Source: Synaphobranchus kaupii (taxonomy: Eukaryota; Chordata; Actinopteri; Anguilliformes; Synaphobranchidae). Taken from it: a stretch of DNA of 64,000 nucleotides. Below, piece after piece: positions 24,354 through 35,577 of this stretch. The notes beneath the pieces were generated by a model. That model was not told the DNA's origin and did no database searches. It was given only the letters and a program-made list of their open reading frames with translations. The stretch spans positions 50,834,157 through 50,898,156 of the forward strand of contig CM056381.1 in the NCBI GenBank assembly GCA_029718625.1, in the 5' to 3' direction. The translations under genes and the position numbers were made by a program. Positions within the stretch are counted from its first letter, which is position 1. Each line of letters begins with the position of its first letter.

Positions 24354-27300
24354 ATGTATGCATATGTCAACTTCTTTGATGATGGACTGATTGAAGGCCA
24401 TTGTCAATGGAAATGACATTAAGTCTTTTAACCCGAGCAGCACCGTTGACTTCAGGCCACACGGAGTTTATTGGATTCGATGGGAAGACACTGAAGATTT
24501 TTTTAAAGGACAAATACTCATACTGAGAGGTAAGAATTACGTTAGCATCCTCGCTAATGTTAGTTTGAGCTAACGTTAGCCTAACTTGATTTGTAATGCG
24601 CTAACGTAATTAGCTAACGTTATCAACATGTGTCAGTCTGACTTACACTAACTATCGTCACTGTAACGTTAACTATCTACAGAGACTACCGAAGAGATAG
24701 ATCCTTTTTTGGCCGGTAGCAAAAGGATTAGGCAGGGTCCCAAAGGTGCTTGATCCAGTCCCCCACGAAGAAGCTGTCAACCCAGAAATGTCAAGCGACA
24801 GAGAAAGAAGAGCAATACAGGAGAAAACGGTAGGTTGGCAACGTTAATTTATAACCAAGTAATATAGCTAATCCGCATTCAGTAGCATTCGTGTTTAGCA
24901 GATAACCTAACATTACGTAGGCCTACGTTAAATAGCAATCTGCAGCTGACATTAAGGTTATGATGGGTAACTTAATTTAACGTTAGCTAACGTTAAGTTA
25001 AATGCAATGTAAATAACGTTAATGCTAGCTAACGTTAACGTTACCAGTACCAGCTGCATTCAGTTTCCCCCTTATGTTAACCTAGCTAAGGGAATCGTGT
25101 AAGTGCGTTGCTTAAAACCTATAAAATGTCTTTCTAAGGTAGCTAAGGGTTTTTCTAAATATTGTGTGGCTAACGTTAGCTATATCGGCATATCACGTTA
25201 TGGTAAGTAACGTTAGTGTTAAACAGGAATCCCCACGTTACAATGGAGATGATTTGGATATCCCTTTTTTACGTGTCGCGGATTAATTCACTAACGTCAG
25301 GTTAATGTCATATTCGTAGCGATTCCCTTTTGTAGTTATCTACAGTCTCACTTAATGTTATGTTGTAACGTTAGGTTCAATAACTACTCGGTGACACCTA
25401 ACTTATGGCTAACTGTATCATCTTGTTGACATTGCTTAAAGCATTTTTTTTTAATGTCGCTCTGGATAAGAGCGTCTATTAATGCATTGTAATTGTAACA
25501 CCGCAACAATGGTTGGAGGTATTAATGCTGTTCTTATGTAACGTTAGCGCAATACTGAACAATCAGTGAATTGGTTGTGAACAGTGAACTGAACCAATCA
25601 TTTTGCCCTGTTTTAGTCACAATCATGTACTTAAAAAAATAGCGGACCTTTATTTATTCAGAGCACACTCATTTGCTACAGTGTTCCACAAAAGGGAGTA
25701 TCTCACAGAATCCATAGACTAACTTACAGCACAATTAAAACATTATGACAAGCAAGTAGACCTATGCCGATATCTAGATAAGAGAACAGGGGGGTATACT
25801 ACGAAGCAGGATTACTTAATTAGCAGGATAATTGCACTGAGTAAAACCGGGAACAGCTCTTTTTGCTTCAGTCTGTGTTCCAGATTTGGGAGGGTTCCGG
25901 GTTTTACTCTGCAGTTATCCAGCTAATCAGTAATCCTGCTTCATAGTATACCCCCCAGATCTAGTTAAATTGGAACTGGTAATCAGAGTTTAGGATTTCT
26001 TTGTATTTATTATATAAATTGTTATGTAGATAACTTGAAGCACTTGTCTGCATATTGACATTGAGATGTTTGTGCCCCAATTTTTAAACTGATGTAGGGT
26101 TTTCTATAATGGCTATTGAATGACCATAATGACTATTGAATGAGTGACGGCATGATATGAGGTGGTAGACTAAAGATGATTTTTGTTGCTGAATAATAAT
26201 AATATTTTCCTCCATGCGGGAGAGTAGAGGTTTATGATGGGATGCTTTGCCATTGGCAAACTTAGTCTTGATTAGGGAAGAGGTAAAAATAATTATGGCA
26301 TGTGGATTTAAAAAGTAAATGTTTTTCTTTTGTTATTGGATTATCTAGGGTTTAGGCCTAAACTAGCAACAATTTATCAGCATGGGCAGTGCTATGGTCT
26401 CAATATTACAAGTACCAGATAGGCTAGGGCTTAAACTTCAGGCCTGTCTAATGCTCTAGACTAGATGAGCATCAAACAAGTCTCTCTCTCTCTCTCCCTC
26501 TCTAGTCAAGCCAGAAGTCAAGCATAGGCAAACAAGCAAATCTACTTGCTATCCTCAAGGAGAGAAAGGACCAAATGAAGGCACAGTACAGCGGCCCAAC
26601 CAGGGAATGGGTCTTGAGAGATGAAGAAATAAGCAATTCAGAAAGTGATGATGAAGTTGTGCCCAAAAAAAGATTAACTGAAGTAATAGAAGAGAATGAT
26701 ACCTTGAAAAAAAAAAATGCAAAAGAAATGGAAAAGGAAGTTGATCAGTATAAAACGTTCAACTTAAGTCTCCAAGCCTGCCTCACCTCGAAAATGTTCA
26801 ACCCTTTATGTAAGTGTAATTTGATATTATGCGTTCTACTTCTATACTATCTTATGTTTTTGCATTTCTATGAGACAAATTCCAAAATTACAAGGTGAAT
26901 TATAAGGATTATTTTTTCAGCTCCCACTTTGGACTCCACTACTTCCTCACAATCAGAGAATGACACTCTGGGGAAGTCTTCGTCAGTAAAAGGTTCGTGG
27001 ATACACAATAGAAGGTGACTAAATTCTCAGCGGCAGTATCTCCTCATTAGCTCAGCCACTTGTTGTTCACTTGTCTTGTAATGTAGTGTAAAACAGTTTT
27101 CCAGTAAAACAGTCCATCACACAGAAGAAATGTTGTGAACTTCAAAAACTTTCTTCAATTCAGAGTTAAGCTCTGTCTTGGTCCGAAACACTCATTGTTC
27201 TTGATGGATTCTCAGCATTCGCTAGCTACCGATTAGTTAGCACAACTTGTTTCCCGGCGGACTGATAAAACACAATGCACCGCGTCGTACCGGAAATACG

Positions 27301-28328
27301 CACACACTCCTGTGATTGACAGTGCTGCTAGCCAGTGAGTGCTGGCTGTCAGTTTCCCCACAGTCCTACTCAATTAGCTTTTCATTAAGGAGATCATTTT
27401 CTTTAATTAGGCAAGTTCCCTTCTGACCTTAGTGTGAACTCTTGCATATTTATATGGTAATTTTGAAGTTAAAAATACCACTGTTTCTGTTTAAAATTAG
27501 ATCCATATTGGTGAAGGGGTTTGGATCAGGACTGAACAGTGGAACAGGATCAAGCAGAACGCTAAGGACTCCCTGTTTGTTAAAGAGTTGGCAGTGTCAG
27601 TCTGGGGTTCTGCTGCACTGGCTGGGAGAAGCCTGTAGGGCAAGTGCTGCCCTTCAACAAAGTCTGTCCCAAAGCCTGCCATTTCACCACTCAAGATCAA
27701 GGCTGTAAAAGGTAAATTGCAGTGATTGTCCATTCCAGAACACAAGCTAAAAAAATATTCATAATTCTTGTATCCATAGTTGCATTGATTTTGGAGCCAT
27801 TGTAAGGTCAATAATTGATGATTGATTGTGCATTTAGGGGTCCAAGCACAAAGTGCTGGAACCCTCTATATTTTGTATGGATTCTTCTGAATCAGGCAGA
27901 TGGTGGAACTACAACTTTACCTTTTGGCCACTAACTTTGGAGCCGTTTGTTGTATCTCAGTAACTGCGTACAGTAGGTCAAAATGTGCAGGTGTAAATGG
28001 TTCATTGAATTGCCAGTGTCAAATTTTAAACATGGTTTGATCAGTCTTCATTAAACTATTGAATAATACTGTTAATTAATACTATTAATACATAAGATGA
28101 CAATGGCCAATAGCGAACATTATAAATACATACCTACAAACACAAAACTATTCCTTTGTATTTTGATATTTGCTTCTTTCCCTCTTTTTTCTTTTAAAGG
28201 CTGTTTCAAGGACTGGCTCGAGTCCAAGCATCTCCAAGACGCAGAACAAAAGGCAAGACTCAAAGATGGGTAGATACATGACAGAAAAGATTATGGACAT
28301 TAATAAAAATATGAAGAAGTCTACTTGA
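24354..28328 (+). pseudogene. BEND5-like BEN-domain gene, broken, inside a transposon
   Basis: Six exon-like blocks have plausible splice sites. 24354-24529 starts MYAYVNFFDDGLIE, much like the human BEND5 N-terminus, and has one extra base near 24396. 24683-24829 (EEIDPFLAGSKRI) has a frameshift near 24745. 26506-26809 is charged and partly coiled-coil (LLAILKERKDQMKAQY; ESDDEVVPKKRLTEVIEEN). 26921-26992 is Ser/Thr-rich. 27501-27711 holds the BEN domain (IHIGEGVWIRTEQWNRIK, then LFVKELAVSVWGSAAL) with a TAG after GRSL. 28200-28328 carries FKDWLESKHLQDAEQ and, after a frameshift, EKIMDINKNMKK, matching the family C-terminus. Splice phase from block four to five does not fit, so an exon may be missing. 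BEN domains bind DNA in chromatin factors. This copy is not functional as read. Confidence 0.72.
25789..25956. mobile_element. 168-bp MITE, GGGGTATACTACGAAGC ends
   Basis: Perfectly facing ends GGGGGGTATACTACGAAGCA and the complement of TGCTTCATAGTATACCCCCC. It lies in the intron between the second and third blocks of the BEND5-like gene. The ends resemble those of the larger structure at 46804-54563. No clear target duplication is visible. Confidence 0.7.
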
Positions 28329-28611
28329 TTATGTAAAACAACAAATAATCAATGCACACCAGGATTCTAACTCGACTTCGGCTACTTTATTTCACAACTT
28401 ACAAAAGAGTGAACAATGCGTTTCATTGCCTGCATTTTGACTGAGCGAACCTGACGAAGCAGTGAAACATGTTGTTTGCTCTTTTGTAAACCTTGAAATA
28501 AGTGAAGTTATAATCCAGGTGTGTGCAGGATTATTTGTCGTACATAGTTTATGATTCTTGCCCCAGCTAGCTCCCAGGTGGAGCACAGCAGTGCACAGGG
28601 TGGTTTACATA

Positions 28612-29806
28612 CAGTGAGCATCATAATTCATTGGACAGTGACACATTGTTTGTTATTTTGGTTCTGTACTCTAGCACTTTGAGTTTAAAAGGATATAATG
28701 ACAATGAGGTTGAAGCGCAGACTGTCAGCTTTAATTCGAGGGTATTTTCATCCATATCGGATTAACCGTTTAGAGATTATAGAACCTTTTGTACATAGCC
28801 CCCCACCCCCAATTTTCAGGCGTCAAAACATTTTGGACAGTTTAACATCATGTACAATAAAGTAATCATTTTTAATATTTGGTCACATATCCTTTGCATG
28901 CAATGACTTCCTGATGTCTGTGACCCAACAATATCAAAAGACTCTTGATATCTTATTTTCTGGTACTCTTAGAAGAGATACTATAACGTCTCTGCATTTG
29001 AATGGATCTCTATGGGAGTTGGGGGGTGGGACTATATTTAGCTGTAAATTATGCTGGAACAGTATGGAATACATGATTGGTAAAATGGCTGTAAGTCATC
29101 AAGGGTCTGAGGTATCAAACAAGCCTCAAACCATCACTCTGCTTACAGATATGCAGTAGATATGGATGGATCACTTTTAGGGTTGTTTCTCCTGACAAAT
29201 TTTCCTATTGAACTCTGGAAAAATAAGTCAGGAGAAGAAACCATTCAAGTTATCCATCCACATCTACTGAATATCTGGCAGTAGAGTGATGGTTTAAGGC
29301 TTGTTTGATATGTCAGACCCTTGATGACTTAGAGCCATTTAGCCAACCATGTGTTCCATACTGTTGCAGTATAATTTACAGCAAAATCTAGACCCACCCC
29401 CAAATCCCATAGAGATCCATTCAAATGCAGAGAGGTTATAGTTTCGTTTGTAGAAGTACCAGAAAATAAGATATCAAGAGTCTTTTGATATTGTTGGGTC
29501 ACAGGCATCAGGAAGTCATGGCATGCAAAGGATATGCGACCAAATATTAAAAATGATTACTTTATTCTCGATTATGTTAAACTGTCCAATATTTTTTGAT
29601 GCCCAAAAATGTGGAGGACTATGTACAAAAGGTTCTATAATTTCTAAACGGTTCATCTGATATGGATGAAAATACCCTCAAATTAAAGCTGACAGTCTGC
29701 ACTTCAACCTCATTGTCATTGTATCCTTTCAAACTCAAAGTGCTACTGTACAGAACCAAAATAACAAAAACATGTGTCACTGTCCAATGAATTATGGTGC
29801 TCACTG
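28612..29806. mobile_element. 1.2-kb nearly perfect palindromic element with TA flanks
   Basis: The ends CAGTGAGCATCATAATTCAT and the complement of ATGAATTATGGTGCTCACTG face each other across about 600-bp arms that pair almost throughout, with the centre near 29209. TA borders both sides (28610-28611, 29807-29808), as for Tc1/mariner-type insertion. The inner half shares sequence with the elements at 42632-43167 and 63297-63916. No protein is encoded. Confidence 0.85.
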
Positions 29807-30027
29807 TATTTCTGTAAGTAGTTGATTCTTTGATTTTTTCAAGCAAGACTCGACTCAATGTAATTATTTTTAAGTGGTGCAGCCGCTTCTATATGTGACC
29901 GTCCGTCCGTTCGTAGCATGAGATTTAAACCAATCAGGAGTCGCCTAGGCGTCACATGCCCGGGAATACAATAGTAGCTTGAGAACAGCATGCCCAGCTT
30001 CAGACAGCTCTATCTCAAAAAATATAC

Positions 30028-30423
30028 ATGTCACAGCTTAGATATTCACACCGTAGGAATCCTGGGAACAGATGCACATCTGTATATAATATGTCTTGTG
30101 TAGCTTAAAAACTGTAGTCGTGGTCACAAGTTAGAAAATGGGTTTGAAATTGAAATTACCGGCTGCTGCTAGAGTGGAGTTCTGAACATTCCACCATTTG
30201 TGTGAATGGGGAGCATGGTTTTCAAACAACACTGAATATTTTACAAACTAAAAATGTCACAGCTTAGATATTTACACCGTAGGAATTCTGGGAACCACTT
30301 GAACATTTTGATACATATTATGTCTGTGTACCTTAAAAACTGTAGTCGTCGTCACAAGTTAGAAAATGGGTTCGAAATTGAAATTACCAACTGCCGCTAG
30401 AGTGGAGTTTTGAACATTCCACC
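30028..30423 (+). repeat. Two copies of a ~170-bp repeat, 225 bp apart
   Basis: ATGTCACAGCTTAGATATT... to GAACATTCCACC occurs at 30028-30194 and 30253-30423 with a few differences. I do not recognise the family. It lies inside the 7.9-kb CCCTGC-ended element. Confidence 0.8.
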
Positions 30424-31097
30424 TGTTAGCAAGGTGAGTCGCCGTAGCAACCCCCCGAAGCAAAATCAATACAAAAATCTACCACCAGTGTTCTGCTGGA
30501 CCCAGTCAGTTATGGAACGGCCCAACAATCTATGCACCCTCTTGTTGAGTTTGGAATTCCATTGTTATTGTTGAAGTAATAACTGTAATCTTTCCTGTTT
30601 GTTATCAGAGTACTAACTGTCATATTTCCTGTTTCTTCTGAAATACCAATTGCTGTCCTTTTATCTATATCTCTCTTTTACATGTTTGTTAAATGCAATG
30701 TCTGTAAGTATACTAATTAATAAGAAGCATAATGTAAAAATATCACCAAACCAGAGGCCATTGTTTTTGTACATGTAAACAACACACACATTTTCTATTG
30801 CATTTTATATGATTGCTCAAAACCTGCACCGCTTACTTCACCACCTGGGTGTGGTTTTTTAATAAATATTTTGTGGTAGTTAACATTACATTTATGTTAT
30901 GTCACTCACTTCATTGACATTTCTTATGCTGTTTTTATGGCTCAGGGAAGCATAATTTTGTATGATGTCAGGCCATAACTTTAACATGAATGTAAATGAA
31001 ACAGTTGTGAATAAAACCTTTCATTTCATACATTTTGTTGGTTTTTATTGTTGTCTTAAAGATAGTCTAGACCTAAATGGGAGCTCCTTTACAAAGG

Positions 31098-31380
31098 TTC
31101 CTAGTTTGACCAGCTTTAACCATCTAGCTGGTCTTAGCTGGTAATCCAGTTAATGTTGTTAGCTGGTTTGAAATGGTAGCTGGTCAGACCATCCCAAGCT
31201 GGAAGCAAATCTGAACTGGTCAACCAGCTAGTGGCTGGTAGGTTGTCTGAGCTGGTAGCTGGTCAAACCATGTCGAGCTGGGAGCTGGTCTGAGCTGGTC
31301 AACCAGCTACCAGCTGTTTCAAAACATAGCTTGAGCTGGTCAAGCTGGTGACCAGCTACCAGCTCAAGCTGTTTTTTTCA
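31098..31380 (-). repeat. AGCTGGT subterminal minisatellite, right
   Basis: Diverged AGCTGGTCAACCAGCTA-type units that face the left array at 23512-23960. They lead directly into the right terminus CAGTAGGG. Confidence 0.85.
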
Positions 31381-31386
31381 GTAGGG

Positions 31387-33314
31387 AGGACCTCTTCTCT
31401 CATACCCAAGTGTCAAAAGTTTGAGACGTTCTAAAATTGGCAAGAAAATCCTATTCAAACTTTCACCTTTTTTAGTCGTTTTACATTGGATTACATAGAA
31501 AGTTTGAAGTGGGATTATTTCAAAATGCTACAGTAATATTTCACCCAACTCGGGTCAGATATAGAGGAGAACCTCTTCTCTCATACCCCAGTGTCAAAAG
31601 TTTGAGACGTTCTAAAACTGGCAAGAGAATCCTATTCAAATTTTCACCTTTTTCAGTCGATTTACATTGGATTACATAGAAAGTTTGAAGTGGGATTATT
31701 TCAAAATGCTACAGTAATATTTCACCCAACTCGGGTCAGATATAGTGGAGGACCTCTTCTCTCATACCCCAGTGTCAAACGTTTGAGACGTTCTAAAATT
31801 GGCAAGAAAATCCTATTCAAAATTTCACCTTTTTCAGTCGATTTACATTGGATTACATAGAAAGTTTGAAGTGGGATTATTTCAAAATGCTACAGTAATA
31901 TTTCACCCAACTCGGGTCAGATATAGTGGAGGACCTCTTCTCTCATACCCAAGTGTCAAAAGTTTGAGACGTTCTAAAACTGGCAAGAGAATCCTATTCA
32001 AAATGTCACCTTTTTCAGTCGATTTACATTGGATTTCATAGAAAGTTTGAAGTGGGATTATTTCAAAATGCTACAGTAATATTTCACCCAACTCGGGTCA
32101 GATATAGTGGAGGACCTCTTCTCTCATACCCAAGTGTCAAAAGTTTGAGACGTTCTAAAACTGGCAAGAGAATCCTATTCAAATTTTCACCTTTTTCAGT
32201 CGATTTACATTGGATTACATAGAAAGTTTGAAGTGGGATTATTTCAAAATGCTACAGTAATATTTCACCCAACTCGGGTCAGATATAGTGGAGGACCTCT
32301 TCTCTCATACCCAAGTGTCAAAAGTTTGAGACGTTCTAAAACTGGCAAGAGAATCCTATTCAAAATGTCACCTTTTTCAGTCGATTTACATTGGATTACA
32401 TAGAAGTTTGAAGTGGGATTATTTCAAAATGCTACAGTAATATTTCACCCAACTCGGGTCAGATATATTGGACGACCTCTTCTCTCATACCCCAGTGTCA
32501 AAAGTTTGAGACGTTCTAAAATTGGCAAGAAACTCCTATTCAAACTTTCACCTTTTTCAGTCGTTTTACATTGGATTACATAGAAAGTTTGAAGTGGGAT
32601 TATTTCAAAATGCTACAGTAATATTTCACCCAACTCGGGTCAGATATAGTGGAGGACCTCTTCTCTCATACCCAAGTGTCAAAAGTTTGAGACGTTCTAC
32701 AATTGGCAAGAAAACCCTATTCAAAATGTCACCTTTTTCAGTCGATTTACATTGGATTTCATAGAAAGTTTGAAGTGGGATTATTTCAAAATGCTACAGT
32801 AATATTTCACCCAACTCGGGTCAGATATAGTGGAGGACCTCTTCTCTCATACCCAAGTGTCAAAAGTTTGAGACGTTCTAAAACTGGCAAGAGAATCCTA
32901 TTCAAATTTTCACCTTTTTCAGTCGATTTACATTGGATTACATAGAAAGTTTGAAGTGGGATTATTTCAAAATGCTACAGTAATATTTCACCCAACTCGG
33001 GTCAGATATAGTGGAGGACCTCTTCTCTCATACCCCAGTGTCAAACGTTTGAGACGTTCTAAAATTGGCAAGAAAATCCTATTCAAAATTTCACCTTTTT
33101 CAGTCGATTTACATTGGATTACATAGAAAGTTTGAAGTGGGATTATTTCAAAATGCTACAGTAATATTTCACCCAACTCGGGTCAGATATAGTGGAGGAC
33201 CTCTTCTCTCATACCCAAGTGTCAAAAGTTTGAGACGTTCTAAAATTGGCAAGAAAATCCTATTCAAAATTTCACCTTTTTCAGTAATTTACATTGGTGG
33301 ACATAGGAAGTTTG
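31387..33314 (+). repeat. 181-bp tandem array, right arm outer part (about 10.6 units)
   Basis: Same unit and orientation as 22430-23500. One unit near 32400 has lost one base from the A run in ATAGAAAG. The array ends where the unit gives way to the outer terminal repeat. Confidence 0.95.
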
Positions 33315-33445
33315 GAGCCAATTAGATTTAGGGGAGAAAAAAGCGGAAGGATGACCGTGCATACAATCGCTTTTCGCGACCGATTTAAGGTGGACCGGCA
33401 ATTCCGAATCGGGAGCTGCGAATCGGGAGCCAACTTCAGCGTCGT
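33315..33445 (-). repeat. Right terminal inverted repeat of the foldback element
   Basis: Inverse of 16677-16811. It ends CTTCAGCGTCGT at 33445 and is followed directly by the 9-bp duplication GCAGAATAG. Confidence 0.85.
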
Positions 33446-34174
33446 GCAGAATAGGGTATTTGTCGCTCTCCATTCACTTCAATAGGACAGCTGAAACGGT
33501 CTCAAAATGGCACTTCTAGCGCGTATACGAACGCGAACTAAGTGGATTCTGTCAATACAAACAATAACCAGTCCTTGTACGTAGCTATTTAAAAAAAAAA
33601 TGAAATGGCCCTTTCCTGGCTTTTTCGTATTTTATTTGGAACGTAGCCTAGCTAATTCTTGTGCCAGAAACAGTGTTAATGCGCCGATGCGTCAGAAACT
33701 AGTCATTGGTCCAAATTTCCACAGAAGAAAGCGTTCCTGGTAGTACTGTATAGTAGGCTATATCTATGGTAAAAAAATCGACCTGCCGACATTTTGCTAG
33801 TCTGTTCTGGTAGCTTGCTAGCAACATTTGAGAAAATAGCACTTTTTAAATTTTATTTTAATTACACAAAAAAAAAAAAAAGAGGACTGGACTGGTTATT
33901 GTTTGTATTGACAGAATCCACTTCGTTTGCGTTTGTATAGGCTACATGCTAGAAGTATCATTTTGACCAAACCCCCCCGAGCTGATCATGTAACTGGGTC
34001 TACTTTATACTAACTGCATGGATGCATAAGAACCATTAAAACAGATGGAATTTATTTATTTTAAAATGTCGGTGAGGTCTAGATGACAGTGGCAGTTCCA
34101 GTAGCCTAGGCCTACGTTTGACAATTCAGTGGGTTATTCATCTGTTAGTTGCTTGCTGACTTTTCTGAAGGCTG

Positions 34175-34177
<3 letters not shown>

Positions 34178-34231
<54 letters not shown>
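34178..34231. repeat. (TA)n microsatellite
   Basis: Uninterrupted alternating TA of roughly 27 units. Confidence 0.95.
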
Positions 34232-34236
<5 letters not shown>

Positions 34237-34249
34237 AGGCTAGCCTACT

Positions 34250-34760
34250 TTATTTTTTACAGGTAGTCTTATTGAGATCAAGATCTCTTTTACAAGAGAG
34301 ACCTGCAAACAAAATAAAAACATGTATAAAACTTGAGACAAGTACAATTCAGCCACGTTAACATTCATCATTCAAACAGCATACAGGGATATATCAAAGG
34401 AAACAAGTACATACAACATTAAGAAAATCCCTGTATACAACTGTCAAATTTTCTAAAGGAATAAGAAATTCTAGTTTAAAATTTTTTTTTGTAATTCATT
34501 CCAATTGTGAAGGGCATAATGTTGAAAACATAATATTTGCCCAGCTTAGTATTTACATGTGGTGTATCTAAGGCTAAGAAGTTCTGAGACCTGGTACCAC
34601 AGTTACTGGATTTAAACGTAGCCTAATTAAAGAGGAGAGATAAGAGGGAAGTTTCATAAGTAAAGCCTTATAGATAAATACAATGGAATGTAGTTTCGTC
34701 CTCTTTGTTAAAGTGACGGACAAGGAAAATACGTAATAAGCTTATAACCACGTTATTTAT
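34250..34760 (-). mobile_element. 3' remnant of a LINE
   Basis: On the minus strand the stretch near 34485-34600 reads like the C-terminal end of a LINE ORF2 (RSQNFLALDTPHVNTKLG, then an aromatic-rich block). It is followed towards lower coordinates by the phrase CTCTCTTGTAAAAGAGATCT, which is frequent at the 3' end of teleost LINE copies. Family not assigned. Confidence 0.45.
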
Positions 34761-35088
34761 GGATATTAAGGTTATGGGCACCAATAAAGCGTGAGGAACA
34801 AATTAATTCCAATCTCGTTAAATTTCAGTCTATCTACAGCGAGCACCATAATTAATTGGACAGTGAATACCATCCGTCACTCTGATGAACACTTAAATCA
34901 CTCATACAGTGTCAGGAACAATCCCTGTGCAATAAACATGTAACATCAAAAATCCACTGTACCTATTTATTTAAATTATAATTGTAGTTTAACTACAGGT
35001 TTTCTTTTATATATTTATATTTATATCTGTACATAGTAGTTAAATGTTTATGTTTCCTTTGTTCAGCTTTGTTGTCCTTGTTCTTAGC

Positions 35089-35210
35089 TGTATGTCTATT
35101 CTGGGCAAGTATATTGAGAGCAATGTAAAACCGGAGTCAAATTCCTTGTATGTGTTCACATACTTGGCCAATAAAGCTGATTCTGATTCTGATTCTGATT
35201 CTGATCCTAC
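35089..35210 (+). repeat. LINE-type 3' tail ending in (TGATTC)n
   Basis: The text CATACTTGGCCAATAAAGC followed by repeated TGATTC is a pattern seen at the 3' ends of teleost retroposons. It also gives short mirror-image open frames, which I ignore. Confidence 0.5.
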
Positions 35211-35463
35211 TTTTCCATACGAAACACAATGATGGGTGAGAAATGTATCCATTCCCCAGTGATAAAACGCATCAAGGGGCTTTAAAGTGGAAGGGTTTTA
35301 TATTCCAAGGTCTTGGGTTAACAGCTAAAACTAGCGAAGTTAAAAACTAGCGAAGCATAAATGAATGTAGGCCTATTTATAATTGACCCTTAAAATCCGA
35401 AATGGCTTTTTCGTGATCTCGAAACAAAAGCCAATTCCGGCGTCTCCGATCTGACGAACCTCA

Positions 35464-35577
35464 TTTCCCAGAATTCCGCACGGCCGGTTGAAAGCTTGCT
35501 TGGAAACAAACAAAACGCAGGCGCAGCCACAGCCAGTCGTCTTGAAGTTCACACTTTACTAAACAGCATTTCACCAA
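35464..35577 (+). promoter_or_regulatory. Likely dis3l2 promoter and non-coding first exon
   Basis: The motif TTTCCCAGAATTCCGCAC (35464-35481) resembles the ZNF143/SBS site core (TCCCAGAATGC) found at many vertebrate housekeeping promoters. It sits in a locally CpG-containing patch with no TATA box. A possible donor, AAG|GTACTG, lies at 35577, and an alternative CGG|GTAATT near 35713. The transcription start and exon 1 boundaries are inferred. Confidence 0.4.

Larger units (their letters stand above)
23501..31386 (+). mobile_element. 7.9-kb DNA transposon, CCCTGC ends, carrying a BEN-domain gene
   Basis: The left terminus CCCTGCTGTAAAATCCAGCT pairs with the complement of the right terminus AGCTGTTTTTTTCAGTAGGG. 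The host 181-bp unit is interrupted between ...AGTGGAG and AGGACC..., giving a target duplication of 2 to 4 bp (AG, GAG or GGAG; the edge is ambiguous). Both ends have subterminal minisatellite built on AGCTGGTCA. Ends and short duplication fit the CMC/EnSpm superfamily, and similar CCCTGCTG...AGCTGG repeats are common in teleosts. Inside is a decayed multi-exon BEND5-like gene but no transposase that I can recognise. Superfamily is inference. Confidence 0.75.
16677..33445. mobile_element. 16.8-kb foldback-type DNA transposon with nested insertions
   Basis: A 9-bp direct repeat GCAGAATAG flanks the structure (16668-16676 and 33446-33454). Each end starts ACGACGCTGAAGTTGGC and remains almost identical, in inverse orientation, for about 131 bp. 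Inside lie tandem arrays of a 181-bp unit, in one orientation on the left (16912-19033) and in the opposite one on the right (22430-23500 plus 31387-33314). Long inverted repeats built of tandem repeats with a 9-bp target duplication match foldback elements such as Drosophila FB, which belong to the Mutator (MULE) superfamily. The centre holds a DIRS1-type retrotransposon, and the right arm is split by a 7.9-kb CCCTGC-ended element. No MULE transposase is visible, so the element is probably non-autonomous. Superfamily assignment is inference from structure. Confidence 0.8.
33455..35460. other. Intergenic stretch between the foldback element and dis3l2
   Basis: No host exon is supported. It contains a (TA)n tract at 34178-34231, a minus-strand LINE 3' remnant (34250-34760), a fragment resembling the 28612-29806 terminus near 34838-34867, and a LINE-like tail ending in (TGATTC)n at 35170-35205. 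Confidence 0.5.

Noticed and set aside
16900..33314. Interpretation of the 181-bp arrays as centromeric satellite
   Set aside because: The unit size is typical of satellites. However, the arrays are short, inverted to each other, bounded by matching terminal repeats and flanked by a 9-bp direct duplication, which a satellite would not show.
35044..35252. Mirror-image frames containing repeated Ser-Asp and Ser-Glu
   Set aside because: They arise from the (TGATTC)n microsatellite read on both strands.
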